64,000 bases of DNA, from assembly GCF_030052815.1 (NCBI RefSeq), contig NC_079504.1, positions 54,687,599 through 54,751,598 on the forward strand. Direction: 5' to 3'. This DNA comes from Hevea brasiliensis. Taxonomy: Eukaryota; Streptophyta; Magnoliopsida; Malpighiales; Euphorbiaceae. Every line of letters starts with the position of its first letter. The first letter of the stretch is position 1. The notes beneath the pieces were generated by a model that had not been told where the DNA came from, did no database searches, and worked only from the letters and a program-made list of their open reading frames with translations. The position numbers were made by a program, and so were the translations under genes. Of the stretch, positions 36,488-48,849 are shown piece by piece.

Positions 36488-36676
36488 TTAATGAAGCTCT
36501 ATACATTAGGTATGCCTACTCTGCTTCATTGAGATATTGAATTCACTCTCTTTACAAGCTTACAAGCTCTATAAACACCAAACTAACTTGAGCATCAGAG
36601 TGGCTACCATAGGCCATTAACCTCACTTTCCCTCTTTTTAGGTTTTATGCACTTACCTTAAAGAGTCATGACAACA

Positions 36677-37231
36677 TTAGCACTGTCTGTGGGAAACACT
36701 AGCTAATATCCCACATACACATTATTTTCTCAAACTCTTCCATTATTTTCTTGAGTTCTTTATTACCCTCCCAACATTATAATTTTTATAATTTTCTGTG
36801 ACTATAGCCATAGATGCACACAACACCAATAAGACGACCATCACGCAGCAACCAATGCCCCATCCCACCACCACAAGTGTTAACACTTTGATGGTAGCTA
36901 GGCCATCAGCCAGGAATGAAAACCAAACCCTATCTTAAGGAAGCGATTAGGAATAAAAAATAAGCCTTATCTCAAGGAGGTGATTTAGACCAGCCATAGA
37001 CCAATTCAGAATTGAAATTAGATCATTTCAAACCTAATCAAAACTGATCAAACTCATGTTTGACTCAAACCTTGAATGAATTAGATTGAAATTTAGCAAA
37101 ACAGTCCAATTCAATTTGGGGCCAAGTCGAATTTTTTATTTAAAAAAAAAATCAAAATCTAAATCGTTGGATTTGAATCGGATTGAATCAAATTAGAACA
37201 AACATTAAAACTAGAATCGAAACCTTGGGGG
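36677..37231 (+). other. Primer-binding-like site and leader of element J, truncated by H
   Basis: It opens with the decayed primer-binding region (36677-36695). A short Pro/Thr-rich run follows near 36840-36900 that could be the start of gag. AT-rich filler fills the rest up to the H insertion at 37232. No readable pol domain. Confidence 0.5.
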
Positions 37232-37653
37232 TGTAACACCCCTAATTGCATAGCCTGGTATATTTTACTATTCTGGTGACCGATGTCGGTCCAAATAAGT
37301 AAGAGAATTAGAACCAAGTCTAAGATACCTAGTTAAGCCCTGAACAGAAATAATTAGTAATTGTCAAATAGTTAAGTGTAAAGAAGAAAAACAGAACATA
37401 AAAAGTTAAATGAGCCGAGAGTCACAGTGATGGGTAACCTTCTCAGGAAGGACTGCGAGGTCGATTTAAACTCAATTTTCAAACTGTAAAATGTGACGCT
37501 CCAGTCCTTAGGACCATTGCGAACACAGTGGAAAAGAGAAAATCACAGAAAAGAATTGTTAAGCAGGTCAAATAATTAGGTCAGGGATTCGGCAGAAATA
37601 TCGAATAACTTGCAAACTAGATCGAACTGGCGAGGGGCAATTTGGTCAATTTA
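37232..37653 (+). repeat. H 5' LTR, first part
   Basis: The first 422 bp of the LTR, matching 60856 onward. It includes the GTGATGGGTAACC block near 37427-37440. It stops at ATTTA, which is repeated at 52973-52977 after element F. Confidence 0.92.
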
Positions 37654-38360
37654 TGTCACACGTTACCCCTCTGTAAGGCATAACATGATCCCGTAGAATA
37701 CCTAATGAACTACCGAACTTCACCTACTGATAACTCATTAAGTACCCAACAAGGGATTTTAAACAATTTTCTTACTTTTGACAAGTGGTGAGTATTTTCT
37801 AATAGGTATTTAAAACATATGATTAAAAGTAAATCTAGTTAATATTTTTGGTCCATTTTGTTTTACCGCAAATTTTATAAAAATTTTGTGAGTTAATGCG
37901 TATTTTGAAAAACCAGTTCTTCAAATACTTGTAAAAAGCACTTCTAAAAATTTTTCTCAACAACTACTTCAATTTTATACTCAATCTTAATCAATTTCTC
38001 AACACATTTATCAACTTTCAAATTTCAAATCCACTATCCAATGATCATCAAAATACAAGCAATTCATTTCATTCAAATTAAATAAAATAGTTCCATTCAT
38101 ATTTCATTAGAAACAAAACAATTTAGATACATCATTACAAAATTTATATTAAGAGAAATATAAACTAAACTTTATTACAAACTTTATACAAATTTTGTAC
38201 AAGCTGCTTAAGACCCATTACATGTCCATACATTTATATGCAATACATACATCAAAAGAAATATTTACAATTACGGTATAAATTATACCCGATAGCTTCA
38301 AAACAGGAAGATCCTCAATCCTTAGTAGCTCAGTTTGCTGCTCTTCTAGTCTCTGTATCT

Positions 38361-38400
38361 GCGACAGCAATAGAAGCTATCGCTGAGTACTAGGACTCAG
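38361..38400 (-). other. Twin hairpins in the F 3' LTR
   Basis: 38383-38400 has arms CTGAGT and ACTCAG. Next to it, on the sense strand, GCGATAGC and GCTGTCGC pair over 8 bp with one G-U and a 7-nt loop. The same is found at 49999-50041 in the 5' LTR. Confidence 0.75.
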
Positions 38401-39825
38401 TGGTGCACAACATACTAAAATAGTCTTTATGCAAAATATAAATCACATTTATACAAAAATTTGACTAAACATGAGCATTAAACAAAAAACCTGAATTATG
38501 AGATTTTAATGCAAACCAAGTTCATTTGAAAGTATCAAAACACATTTCATAAAACCCACAGTTAGATCATGCCATTCGAAACAAATAGAATCTCAATAGC
38601 CAGAGGCTAAAGAGAAATCACATCACAAGGCTAGCTAGCTCAAATATATGGATATCCATTCACATTCTCTTCTACTGGCACACCTCAACACTTCTCCAGA
38701 GAATGAATCAAAATTCGAAACTAATTATCCCCACTAGTCGTGCTAGTGAGGTGTTCAAATATATGGTTATGACACTGTGGTTTCAAAACTTATCTTAACA
38801 ATTTGCTAAACATTGTCATTTCAGATATACACAATAACTTTCACAATTTAAATTAAACATCATAAGAATGCCATAATTCAATATTTCACATTATTCAAAG
38901 CGATTATCACGAAGATAATTATAAAAGTATCGTTGTGCACAAACCTCAAGCGAGTCGCCTCTTGGCCTTGACTCGGTTCCTTGGGTTCTTTTCCAGGATT
39001 TTTTTCAACTGAAACACACAATTTCACAGTGTTTCAGTACCATAACTTGGCATAAATCCAAAAATAAACTTAACTTCACTTTTACCTAGCTCTAACGTGC
39101 TAAATTTGACGTTCTTGAAATTTTGTGTTTCGGGTTACTATTCACTGCACTATTCAAGTCAAATTATTGACTTTCTAAGGCTTAATAGGTATGAGAATTC
39201 CAACTTTACCCACATACCACATTTTGGTCACCAAACTTGTTGGTTTTTGTCATTTTCTCAAAACTTAGGTCTTTTAGGCAAAATTGCCAAATTTTCAGTT
39301 TTGGTGTCCCTAATTATACTGTTTCATTGGTCAGTTTACTGTTGGAATTTAGTAAAACTTTCTTCATAGAAAATGTTCCTTATTGTATTAAGTTTATTCT
39401 CCTTTTTGAATCACTCCAATTGGAGTTTTGTAGCTCAAGTTATAAGCAAATTACGTTTACTGTTCATGCTGCAGAATTTTGTTCTAGCAGATTATTAATT
39501 CCAATTTTGTTCAGCAATTTGATCAAGTTTGGTCCATATTTTGGTCTAACTTTCTTCATATGAAATGTTCTACTATGTATTAGGTTTCTATCGGTTCAAG
39601 AATCACCTAAATCTGAGTTTTCTATAGAGAGTTATAGCCATTGAAACTTTACTGTTCAAATGGCAAATCTGCAGTCTGCAGATTCAGGTCACCAACTTTG
39701 CTCAGTAATTTGATTGGGTTAATGGCATAATCTGGGTTGGTGTTCTTCATGAAAGTTTTAGGTATATATCTCATCTAACCATTGCTAACATTTCAGGTCA
39801 TTTTGACCTGCCTAGCTCGAGTTAT

Positions 39826-39856
39826 GACCAAATGAACAAACACTGTTCATTTGGTC
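39826..39856. repeat. Perfect 13-bp palindrome in the F 3' LTR
   Basis: Arms GACCAAATGAACA and TGTTCATTTGGTC with loop AACAC. The same repeat is at 51468-51498 in the partner LTR; related copies are in G and D. Confidence 0.85.
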
Positions 39857-41322
39857 AGCTTGTGCAGAGGCAGCCTGTGATTTTCCGACTTCGGTCATTT
39901 TGTTCATTAGGTTTTAGTCACTTTTTGGGCAGGCTTCCTAAAAGAAAATTGTGTTATTTAGTGCCTATTTTCATCCCCAATTGGTCCCATATCAATTGGA
40001 CTTGTAAAATTTCATTTTTGGTCCCTCAAAGTTGACTTTTGGTCATGGTGCATGCCCAATCCGAATTTGACTTTGATTCAAACACTTCTAACACACTTAA
40101 GTAGGTCACAAATGGTCATTTCTTTCCTTAAACTAAGTCAAAGACATTATTTACTAATTTCTTAAATTTTCTCCCAAAACCCTAAGGGTCAAGAACCCAA
40201 ATTCCTCAATTTCCTCAATTCATGAATTCTAAGTGTACAAGTCTCACTTACTTACTCAATCAAGCATGAGTACCTCTTTAATTCTAACAATTTCTATCAA
40301 ACCCTAATTAATTTCATGCTGAGCAACTTTCATAAAGCTTCATACATGAGTGATTTCTTGAGTTTCTATGTAATTTGCTACTTATTCAAGCTCATTTCGA
40401 TGCATTTTACTCAAATTAAGTTAGAAAGAGGGACTTACTTATTGAGCAGAATTTGTAATTCCAAATCTTCACTTCTTTTTTATCCTTCTTATTTCAAATC
40501 TCTCTATCAAAGCTAAAGAGCAAGAACTTACTTTGGTGAGTATGAAATTTGTGAAGAAATAATAGGGTTTAAGAAGCTTAAATGACCATTAATGGAGGAA
40601 ATTGAAAAGAAAAAGAAAGAGAAAAGAATGGGAGGCGGCTGAATTATTTTTAGGGAAGAAGAAATGACTTTTCCTTCTAATTTTTTAGGTATTTTAAGTG
40701 AAATTTTATGTATTTGACTTGGTTAAAAAAGTTGGGAAATTAAAATTGATTTTTGACATCACAATGATGTCATCCACATGATGCAATAAACCTTTTTCTT
40801 TTCTTTTTCAATTTTCTTAAATTTTTCATTAGTTCTTTAATCTAATCTTGATTCAAAAATTTTTATTTTCTCCGATTTTATTGGACAATTAGGTCGTGAT
40901 CGGCTCGAGGTCAATTGAGCAAATTACCTCATTTGGTTCATCCGGTTTGCAAATAATTCAATATTTCTTCCGGCTCGACCTAATTATTTGGTGACTTAAC
41001 AATTCTTTTTCATGATTTTCTCTTTTCCACTTTGTGTTCGTAATGGTCCTAAGGATGCAGCGTCACATTTATGATTCAAATTTGAGTTTAAAATGACTTG
41101 TGATCCTTCAGAAAGGTCACCCATCGCTGTGACTCACGGCTCGTTTAACTTCTTATGTTCTATTTTTCTTGTTTATACTTAACTAATTGGACATTACTAA
41201 TTATTTGTGTTTATAGCTTCTCTAGTTGTCTTAAGTGTGGTTCTAATCCCCTTAATTATCCGGACCGACATCGGTCACCGGAACATTGAAATCTACCAGG
41301 CTATGCAAATGGGGGTGTTACA

Positions 41323-41360
41323 ATTCTCCCCCTCTTAAAATAAATTTCGTCTCGAAATTT
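41323..41360 (-). promoter_or_regulatory. Polypurine tract and inverted repeat of F
   Basis: On the minus strand AAGAGGGGGAGAAT abuts the 3' LTR. Upstream of it, 41342-41360 is a perfect inverted repeat, AAATTTCG and CGAAATTT around TCT. Confidence 0.82.
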
Positions 41361-42760
41361 TACCTGGTACTAATCTCTGAATAGTTGTGGGTGCTATCTC
41401 CTCATGTACTCTTCTCGTTGCCAAGTAGCCTCCTGGCCCGAATGATGGTTCCACAGCACTTTTACCAACGGTATTTGCTTGTTCCGTAGCTACTTCACCT
41501 CATAAGCCAGAATCCCTATGGGTTCTTCTTCATATGTGAGGTCTGGATTCACTTCAATTTCCTCTACTGGTAGTACATGAGATGGGTCTGATCGATACCT
41601 CCTCAACATAGACACATGGAAGACATTATGTATCTTTTCCAACTCTGGAGGTAGTGCCAAACGATATGCCAAAGGACCCACTCTTTCTAGAACCTCATAT
41701 GGCCCAATGAAGCGAGGACTCCGTTTCTCATAATTCTCTTCCAAGGAGAAACTTTGAGGAAAACTTTCTCACCCACTGCTTACTCAATATCTCTTCTCTT
41801 CAAATCAGTGTAGGACTTCTGACGGTCTGATGCAGTCTTAAGTCGATCTCGGATCACCCTGATTTTCTCTTCAGTGTGCTGAATAATTTCGGGTCCAATC
41901 ATCTTTCTTTCACCCACGTCATCCCAACACAATGGGATTCTACATTTTCTGCCATACAAAGCTTCATATGGAGGCATTCCAATGCTTGATTAGTAGCTGT
42001 TGTTGTAAGCAAACTCAATCAAAGGCAAGTGTATATCCCAACTGCCCTCAAATTCAATCACACAAGCCCGTAGTATGTCCTCTAAGATCTGAATTACCCT
42101 CTCGGATTGGCCATCTGTCTGTGGGTGGAATGCAGTACTGAAGTTCAATCTAGTTCCTAGGGCTCTCTGAAGACTACCCCAGAATCTAGAAGTGAACCTA
42201 GGATCTGCATGCGATATGATGGATACCGGCACTCCATGCGATCTCACAATCTCATCGATGTATAACTTGGCCAATCTTTCTAAACTGTAGTCCATACGGA
42301 CTAGCAGAAAATGAGTAGACTTAGTTAGTCTGTCGACAATGACCCATACTGCATCATGACTCTTCTGTGTCCTCGGAAGTCCCATCACAAAATCCATTGT
42401 TATTCTTTCCCATTTCCATTACGTGCGGTAGTGGATGTAACAACCCAGTGGGTACTTGATGCTCTGCCTTCACTTGCTGACAAGTTAGGCATTTGGATAC
42501 AAACTCTGCCACATCTCTTTTCATACCCATCCACCAGTAATGCTCCTTTAGCCCTCTATACATTTTTGTGCCACCAGGGTGCATGGCAAAAGGAGACTCA
42601 TATGCTTCCTTCAAAATGATCTTCCTCAATTCAACATCATTAGGAACACACATTCTGCCCTGGTGTAGCAATAGACCATCATCTCTGATTGAGAATTCTG
42701 GTTTCTTGCCCTGCCTGACTTCTTCCATCAACCGATACTTGATCATTACGAGACCATTCT
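41361..42760 (-). pseudogene. F integrase and chromodomain-like C-terminus
   Basis: Read downward: H2C2 finger AMHPGGTKMYRGLKEHYWW..KCLTCQQVKAEH (about 42600-42470). The core follows: [31 protein letters not shown] (SDRD in relatives, so an Asp near the second catalytic position is altered) and [20 protein letters not shown]. No intron-like segment is present here. After a stop near 41985 comes YGRKCRIPLCWDDVGE, then an indel near 41740, the RFIGPYEVLERVGPLAYRLA block and HVSMLRRYRSDPSHVLPVEE. The tail ends with an EATWQREEYMRR chromodomain-like end near 41400. Decay is light. Confidence 0.9.
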
Positions 42761-42869
42761 AATCTGATCAATCAACACTGGTTGTACATGCCATGCAACT
42801 GCTGTCTACCCATCATCATTAATCTCTAAGCTGGCATGCAATGATCTTAACTCATGTACCAAAGACAAA

Positions 42870-43320
42870 GGAGTAACTCATAGACTTACCATAGTCTTGC
42901 GACTTAAGGCATCAGCCACAACATTAGCTTTCCCTGGCTGATAGTCTATCAGACAATCGTAGTCTTTTATCAACTCTAACCATCTCCTCTGTCTCAAATT
43001 CAGCTCTTTCTAGGTGCCCAAATATTTCAAACTCTTATGATCTATATAGATGTAACACTTTCCCCATACAAATAGTGTTTCCAGATCTTAAGAGCAAACA
43101 CAATAGCTGCAAGCTCCAAATCATGTGTTGGATAGTTCATCTCATGCGGTTTCAGCTGGCGTGATGCATAGGCAATGACATTTCGATCTTGCATCAATAC
43201 ATAGCCTAACCCATTGTGAGAAGCATCACTATATACTGTATATTCTTTACCCGGAGTAGGTAAAGTCAGGACTGGAGCTTCAGTCAAACATTTCTTCAAT
43301 TCATCAAAACTCTGTTAGCA
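42870..43320 (-). pseudogene. F RNase H
   Basis: The block 43299-43042 reads [40 protein letters not shown] and the [20 protein letters not shown] block before a one-base shift. Then come [14 protein letters not shown], a TAG for CAG, and [11 protein letters not shown] near 42900. Confidence 0.87.
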
Positions 43321-43529
43321 TTTATCCGTCCACTGAAATTTTACATCTTTTCTAAGCAGCTTGGTCAATGGAGATGCCAACATGGAGAATCCCTTCACAA
43401 ATCTATGATAGTATCCAGCTAAACCCAGAAAACTATGAATTTCTGTGACATTTCTGGGTGGCCTCCAATTAAGGACGGCTTCAATCTTACTTGGATCTAC
43501 CTTGATGCCCTCTTCTGATACTACATGCC

Positions 43530-44110
43530 CCAAGAAAGATATTTCTTTCAGCCAAAATTCACACTTCGATAATTTGGCATATAGCTATTTCTCCCTCAAA
43601 GTCTGCAGTACAGTCTGCAGATGTCTATCATGCTCTTCTGCATTCCTTGAATAGACCGATATATCATCTATGAATACCACAACAAACTGGTCGAGGTATG
43701 GTCTGAAGATAGTGTTCATCAGATCCATAAAAGCAGCCGGAGCATTAGTTAACTTGAATGGCATAACCAAAAACTCATAATGGCCATAGCGGGTTCTGAA
43801 GGCAGTTTTAGGAATACTCTACTCTTGTACTTTCAGCTGATAATAACCTTATCTCAGGTCAATTTTGGAGAACACAGCTGCACCCCTTAACTGATCAAAC
43901 AAGTCATCAATGCGGGGCAATGGATATCTGTTCTTTATAGTCACCTTATTCAACTGTCGATAATCAATACACAAGCGGAGAGTGCCATCCTTCTTCTTTA
44001 CAAACAATACTGGCGCTCCCCAAGGTGACACACTAGGGCGGATAAAGCCCTTGTCAGCGATTCTTGCAGCGCACTTTCAACTCTTTCAAGTGCAGAGGTA
44101 CCATTCTATA
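43530..44110 (-). pseudogene. F reverse transcriptase
   Basis: [27 protein letters not shown], then a stop near 43850. [20 protein letters not shown] (Lys for Gly in MPFGLTNA) leads to the catalytic [10 protein letters not shown] near 43670, with both aspartates present. [19 protein letters not shown] follows across a stop. Two to three point lesions separate it from an open frame. Confidence 0.88.
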
Positions 44111-44765
44111 TGGCGTTATGGAGATTGGATCCACACCAGGCATAACATCAATCTCAAACTGCACCTCTCTTTCTGGAGGTAATCCTGGCAATTCATCAGG
44201 AAACACATCTAGAAAATCACATAGAGTAAGGATGTCCCTTAGTGCTGGGCTCCCCACTTGGGTGTCCATCACATGTGCCAAGTATGCTTTACACCCCTTT
44301 CTGATCATCTTTCTGGCTAGTGCAGCCGAAATGATGTTTGATGGCAGTAAATGCCTCTCCCCATGTATTACCACATCACCGTACAAAGGAAGACCAAAAG
44401 TGACTGTCTTCAGTCTACAGTCAATCATGGCGTGATGCCTGGCTAACCAATCCATGCCCAAGATGATATCATACTCTCTGAAGGGCATTTCAATCAAGTC
44501 TGACAAGAAAAAATGTCCTTGGATCACCAAAGGACAGTCTCTATAGATTCTGTTGACCCGGACCTCTTGTCCTAACGGACTAGTTACTAGCACTTCAAAA
44601 CCCATTTGCACACATGGAACAGCAAGTGAACAGACTATGCTAGCACTAACATATGAATGGGTTGAACTCGGATCAAACAATACAAATACTTCTTGATCAG
44701 AGATAGAGAATATACCAGCTACAACATCAGAAGTCTCAGCCTCTTCTCACTGTCTCATTGAATAA
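44111..44765 (-). pseudogene. F aspartic protease
   Basis: The open frame 44680-44054 begins with the active-site segment FDPSSTHSYVSAS: the catalytic Asp is kept but the following Gly is Ser. It continues with RIYRDCPLVIQGHFFLSDLI and YDIILGMDWLARHHAMIDCR. A stop about 25 codons upstream (near 44748) cuts it from gag. The connector to reverse transcriptase, ELPGLPPEREVQFEIDVMPG, is intact. Confidence 0.87.
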
Positions 44766-45749
44766 ACCCTGACTGAAGCACTCCCTTGTGCCGACTGACC
44801 AACTATGCCCTGACTGCCTGAAGCAGTGCCTCTACCTCTGCCTCTTCCTCTGCCAATAGACTGTGAGCCTCTGGGAGCAAGACTCTGAATAGATCCCTCG
44901 GCAGTAGTAGGAGCTGGACCATATCTCGAAGACGGAGCACTAGTGTAGTCTCTTGCTAAATGACCTTTGCCTCCGAGTTAAAGTAGGCTCCAATGGCCCA
45001 ATAGCATTCCCCCCCATGAATCTTGTCACAAGTCTCACAGGGGCGGGCAGAATGTGAACTCCTACTCGACTGCTGACTAGACTTAGGGGGTCTCTATCCA
45101 GAAAATCTGCCCCTACCAAATCTTCCACCTCAACCCCTGCTGGGTCCACTAAATTTCTTTTTCTTTCCAAAGGTAGCACCAGAACTCTGCTCAACTGATT
45201 TTTCCCCCTTGCCTTTTTCTGATTTCTCATCTTTTTCTGATTTTTCTTTCACTGGGTTGCTTTTGATTCAATTCTCTCTAGTTCAAGTGCTTGAGACATA
45301 AGCTCTGAGAAGTTGCTGTGTCGAAATCCCACAACTTGCATCCTTATACTGGGCTTCAAACCCGTCTCAAATCTCTTGCATCTTGCCTTGCTGGTAGTAA
45401 GGAGACTCCCAGCATAATGACTTAAGCGGGAGAACTGCCTCTCATACACTGCCACTGTTCTGTTGCCTTGTTTTAGACTTAGAAACTCTTGTAACTTCTG
45501 ATTAACATATGCATCTGGGATGTATTTCTGTCTGAACTCTCTGATGAAGTCATCCTGTGTCAAGATCGTGGTTCACTAAGCGTGGGGATGGTCTTCCACC
45601 AATCATACGCATCCCCTTGCGGTAGAGACCAGAATACTCAAACTTGATTCATCTTGGCGGTCACGGCTTCTTAAATACTCTGTCCATTCTTTCAAGCCAT
45701 TGCTCTGCCTCTAAAGGGTCCACTGTACCCTTAAATTCTACAGCCCCAT
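44766..45749 (-). pseudogene. F gag, main part
   Basis: The capsid core is readable from the G insertion downward: EFKGTVDPLEAEQWL, then a frameshifted stretch around 45560-45660. The good frame 45563-45249 starts MTQDDFIREFRQKYIPDAYV and runs through ERQFSRLSHYAGSLL and ELMSQALELERIE. The zinc-knuckle region (about 45050-44950) retains CETCDKIHGGECYW, but the second knuckle has a Cys to Tyr change and a one-base shift. Confidence 0.85.
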
Positions 45750-48700
45750 TGTGACACCCCTTACCCGTGTACTGTATACCCGAGTAAGTAATGCCACACG
45801 GTGTACCGGCACACTCTAATATACCTTAATTAATTTTCATCATAATTTTTGAATATAACTTGTAAAATATAACTCATTTAAGTCATTTATTGAATTCATA
45901 ATTTATTTGAGGTTCCGAAAATTTTATAGAAAATCCGGCAGAATACCGGCTAAAAATGGAGAAAATAGTTCTTCGGAACCTGTTAAAAACACTTCCAATA
46001 AACAAATTCATTCATTCTCAACTCCAATATCAACACAAAACTCAATATCAAGATTTCAACATTTCAATTTCTATTCTCATTCATCATTCACATGTGATGT
46101 TCACATATAAATCACAAGTAAACATTTACTTTTCCATTAACAAATACAATTTTCATAATTTACATATACATCAATATACATTACACAAGTTTAATTACAT
46201 ATGAAGAAAAATCAAAATTAAGTTACAAAATGTCAAAATGACACCTAGTGTCCTACCAATGCACAGCAGAAGTTGAGGTGACACGGACACTGAGCAGAAC
46301 TGCCGGATGGACTCACCCAGTCTGTGGTCTACTGGGCTCACGATCGGGATCTCCAGTACCTACGCGTGGCAAAAGCAACGCGCTAAGCAATAATGCTTAG
46401 TGGTGCAGTAATATAATAAAAGAAAATAGCAAGAAAATAAATGTGTATAGAATGTGTATGCTTTCTTTGTTTGGTATTGGTATATTCATTATTCCATTAA
46501 CTTTGTTCACTTTTATTCATTTGGTTGCCCCAAGTAACCTACACTAGACGACTGGACTAGATAGCAGGGTAACCGCCTTTGGGTACCTAGTACCTCGGGC
46601 CGTCACACCATCGGTCACATATGCATCTCCGGTGTGCAATGAGCGACTACCAAGTCAGAATAATCTCGAGCACAAGGCCAAGTCTCAATGCAAGGTCGAA
46701 TGGCTAAAAGCCATGAAATCACATAATGGCATATTGCCATGTGCGATCGCTAATGAACCCTAATGGCATGCCAAACTATCCAAACCAATCATGTTAGGTA
46801 TACTAGGGCATTTGAAACTTTTAAATTCTTCAATTTGTGTATTTCAAGTTTTGGTGTCACTATTCACCTCATTGGTCAACAAAAATGTTGACTTTTGGAT
46901 AGAAAATATGTACATTGACTTTGGCACTCCCAACATACCACATTTTACATTTAAAACTTGTTAGAATTGGTCACCATTACCATTTCTAACTTAAAACCAA
47001 GAGGGCAGAAAATTTCAGTTTTTGAGCCTAAGTTTACTGTTCCATTACACACTGTTACAGTGGAAATTTGAAGAAATGGCAAACATGAAAGTTGTTCCTT
47101 ATTTTGTCTAGTTGAATTTCCTTTTTTAAATCACTCCATTTGGAGTTTTGTACCTCCAGATATGGTCCAAAAACCAAAGCTGGCCGGATTGCCAATCTGC
47201 AGAATTGACCATATCTACAGTAACATGAACAGTGACTGCCACTGCCATTTGGGTTAGGTTCTGGCCATAATTTGGGGTAGGTTCCTTCATGAAAGTTGTT
47301 TGTCTATGTCTTAACTTATTGCTGTAAACATTTCAGGTCAATTGACCATATCTACAGTGAGTTATGGCCAAATGAACAGTTACTGTTCATTTGGTCATTT
47401 CTGCAGTGGTTGTTGCAGGGTGTCCGGATTGGGGCCAAGTTTTGGTCCTCTTGCTTTGGTCTTTTGGGTATGGTTTCTTCAGCAAAAATGTGCCATTACA
47501 AGCCTAGTTTCATGTCCATTTGGCCAAACATCAATTGGACCTACACAGCCCAAGTTATGGCAGTACAAGTGGACTGAATTTTCAGTCCCTCTGCTGCTGT
47601 CCTAGGGCAGCCTGCAACTTCACTTTGCAATCCTATTTTTCAGTCCATTTTATGGTCAACTTACCTAAGATGGTCACTAATTGACCATTAAAATGTGCTC
47701 TAACAATTTCCTAAGCCAAGTCAATTTTCACTCCCCAAAACCCTAGCTTCACATTAGGTTTTCTACAAAATGCCTTAGTTAACATACCAACTTATTATTC
47801 TTATGTTTATAAACTTCCTACATGATTCTAGTTTACTTCAAGCTCATCAAAAACACTCCTTCCTATTCCTTCACTAGGGCAGCCAAAACTCATGTACACA
47901 TACACATGAATTTTGTTCATTTAAATTACATTTTCTTACTAAATTCAAGTTCCATTTCATGAAATTAAAGAGTTTTAGGTATATAGTGCACTAACCTTGA
48001 ATAGGGCAGTTTTTTTCCCAACTCAAACTTCTCTTTCTTTCCTCTTCTTGGCTGCCAAAAGCTTGTTTAAGGTGTAGGGTAAAATTTTAATGAAGTGGGG
48101 TTAGGGTTTTATGGTGAAACAAGGTAGGAAATTAAGCTTGCTTGATTGAACATCAATGGAGGGAGGAAGAAGAGAAACTCACGTTTTTGGCTGAAGAGAA
48201 GGCAGCTGGTTTTTGGTCTTCCTTGGTCTTTATTTAGCTCTTTTATTAGTTAGTCAAATGGTTACTTAATGGTGATTGGTTGGCAATTTTAAATGACATC
48301 ATCAAGATGTCATAAATGAGCTTTTCTTTGATTTTTCTTTTCTTTTCATCACTACTCAATTTCAATTTAATTTCTAGTAATGTTTATTCATATTTTATGT
48401 CATATTAATTATTTACTCAACTGGACAAGTCGGCCAAAAATCACCTCTGAAGGCGAAATGACCAAAATGCCCTCCGCTTGGCTTAACGGTCAAAATTGTC
48501 TGTCTGGATTGAAAAATTTTTCTAGGTATTTTCTTGGCATTCTAATGCCATGAGAACCTTAATAACCCTTCTCTGGAGTCCCAAAAATTATTTTATAATT
48601 TTTCTCACGGGTCTAGGGCTCCTTGTTGCGAGAACCGCAACTTCCCTCTGGTTACCCATCGCTAGAACAGGCTCGTTTAACTTGGTTGTATTTTATTTCA

Positions 48701-48849
48701 AAAATTTTTACTAAATTTTTCTTATTAATATTTGAGTTAATTATGATTCCCGACTTTAGTTTAAATATTTTTACGGACGTTCTAGATATCAGGACCGACA
48801 CCGATCAGAAGCAGAGAATGTACGGAGTTAATCTGAGGAGGGTGTTACA
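45750..48849 (-). mobile_element. Solo LTR G (family of E), minus orientation, inside F gag
   Basis: It starts TGTGACACC at 45750 and ends GGTGTTACA at 48849, 3100 bp, with a perfect TSD CCCAT (45745-45749 and 48850-48854). Removing it restores the F gag frame between the KYGAV and EFKG residues. There are no internal domains, so it is a solo LTR. It carries a CTAAGCA/TGCTTAG hairpin (about 46383-46400), a 27-bp palindrome at 47368-47394 and the conserved TTACCCATCGC block near 48651-48662. Confidence 0.93.
47368..47394. repeat. 27-bp near-perfect palindrome in LTR G
   Basis: Arms CCAAATGAACAGT and ACTGTTCATTTGG around a single T. It has the same core as the F and D palindromes. Confidence 0.88.

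Larger units (their letters stand above)
35953..36676 (+). mobile_element. LTR J, Tat/Ogre-like
   Basis: 724 bp from TGTAATG to GACAACA. It has a TATA box at 36478-36487 and is followed by TTAGCACTGTCTGTGGGAA, close to the TTGGCGCCGTCTGTGGGAA that follows LTRs of Tat/Ogre-type gypsy elements. A (TTA)n tract lies at 36054-36098. Short frames open on both strands at 36125-36389 are not convincing genes. A partial relative is at 797-1025. No TSD found on the left. Confidence 0.62.
37654..41322 (-). repeat. F 3' LTR
   Basis: 3669 bp. It matches 49292-52972 closely, except in a GC-richer patch at about 40890-41110 that shows clustered small indels. Holds hairpins at 38361-38400, an AGCC/GGCT stem at 38597-38609 and a long palindrome at 39826-39856. 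Confidence 0.93.

Noticed and set aside
39097..39563. Overlapping plus-strand frames, repeated at 50739-51181
   Set aside because: Both are antisense within the two F LTRs and depend on T-rich sequence; no domain and no start context.
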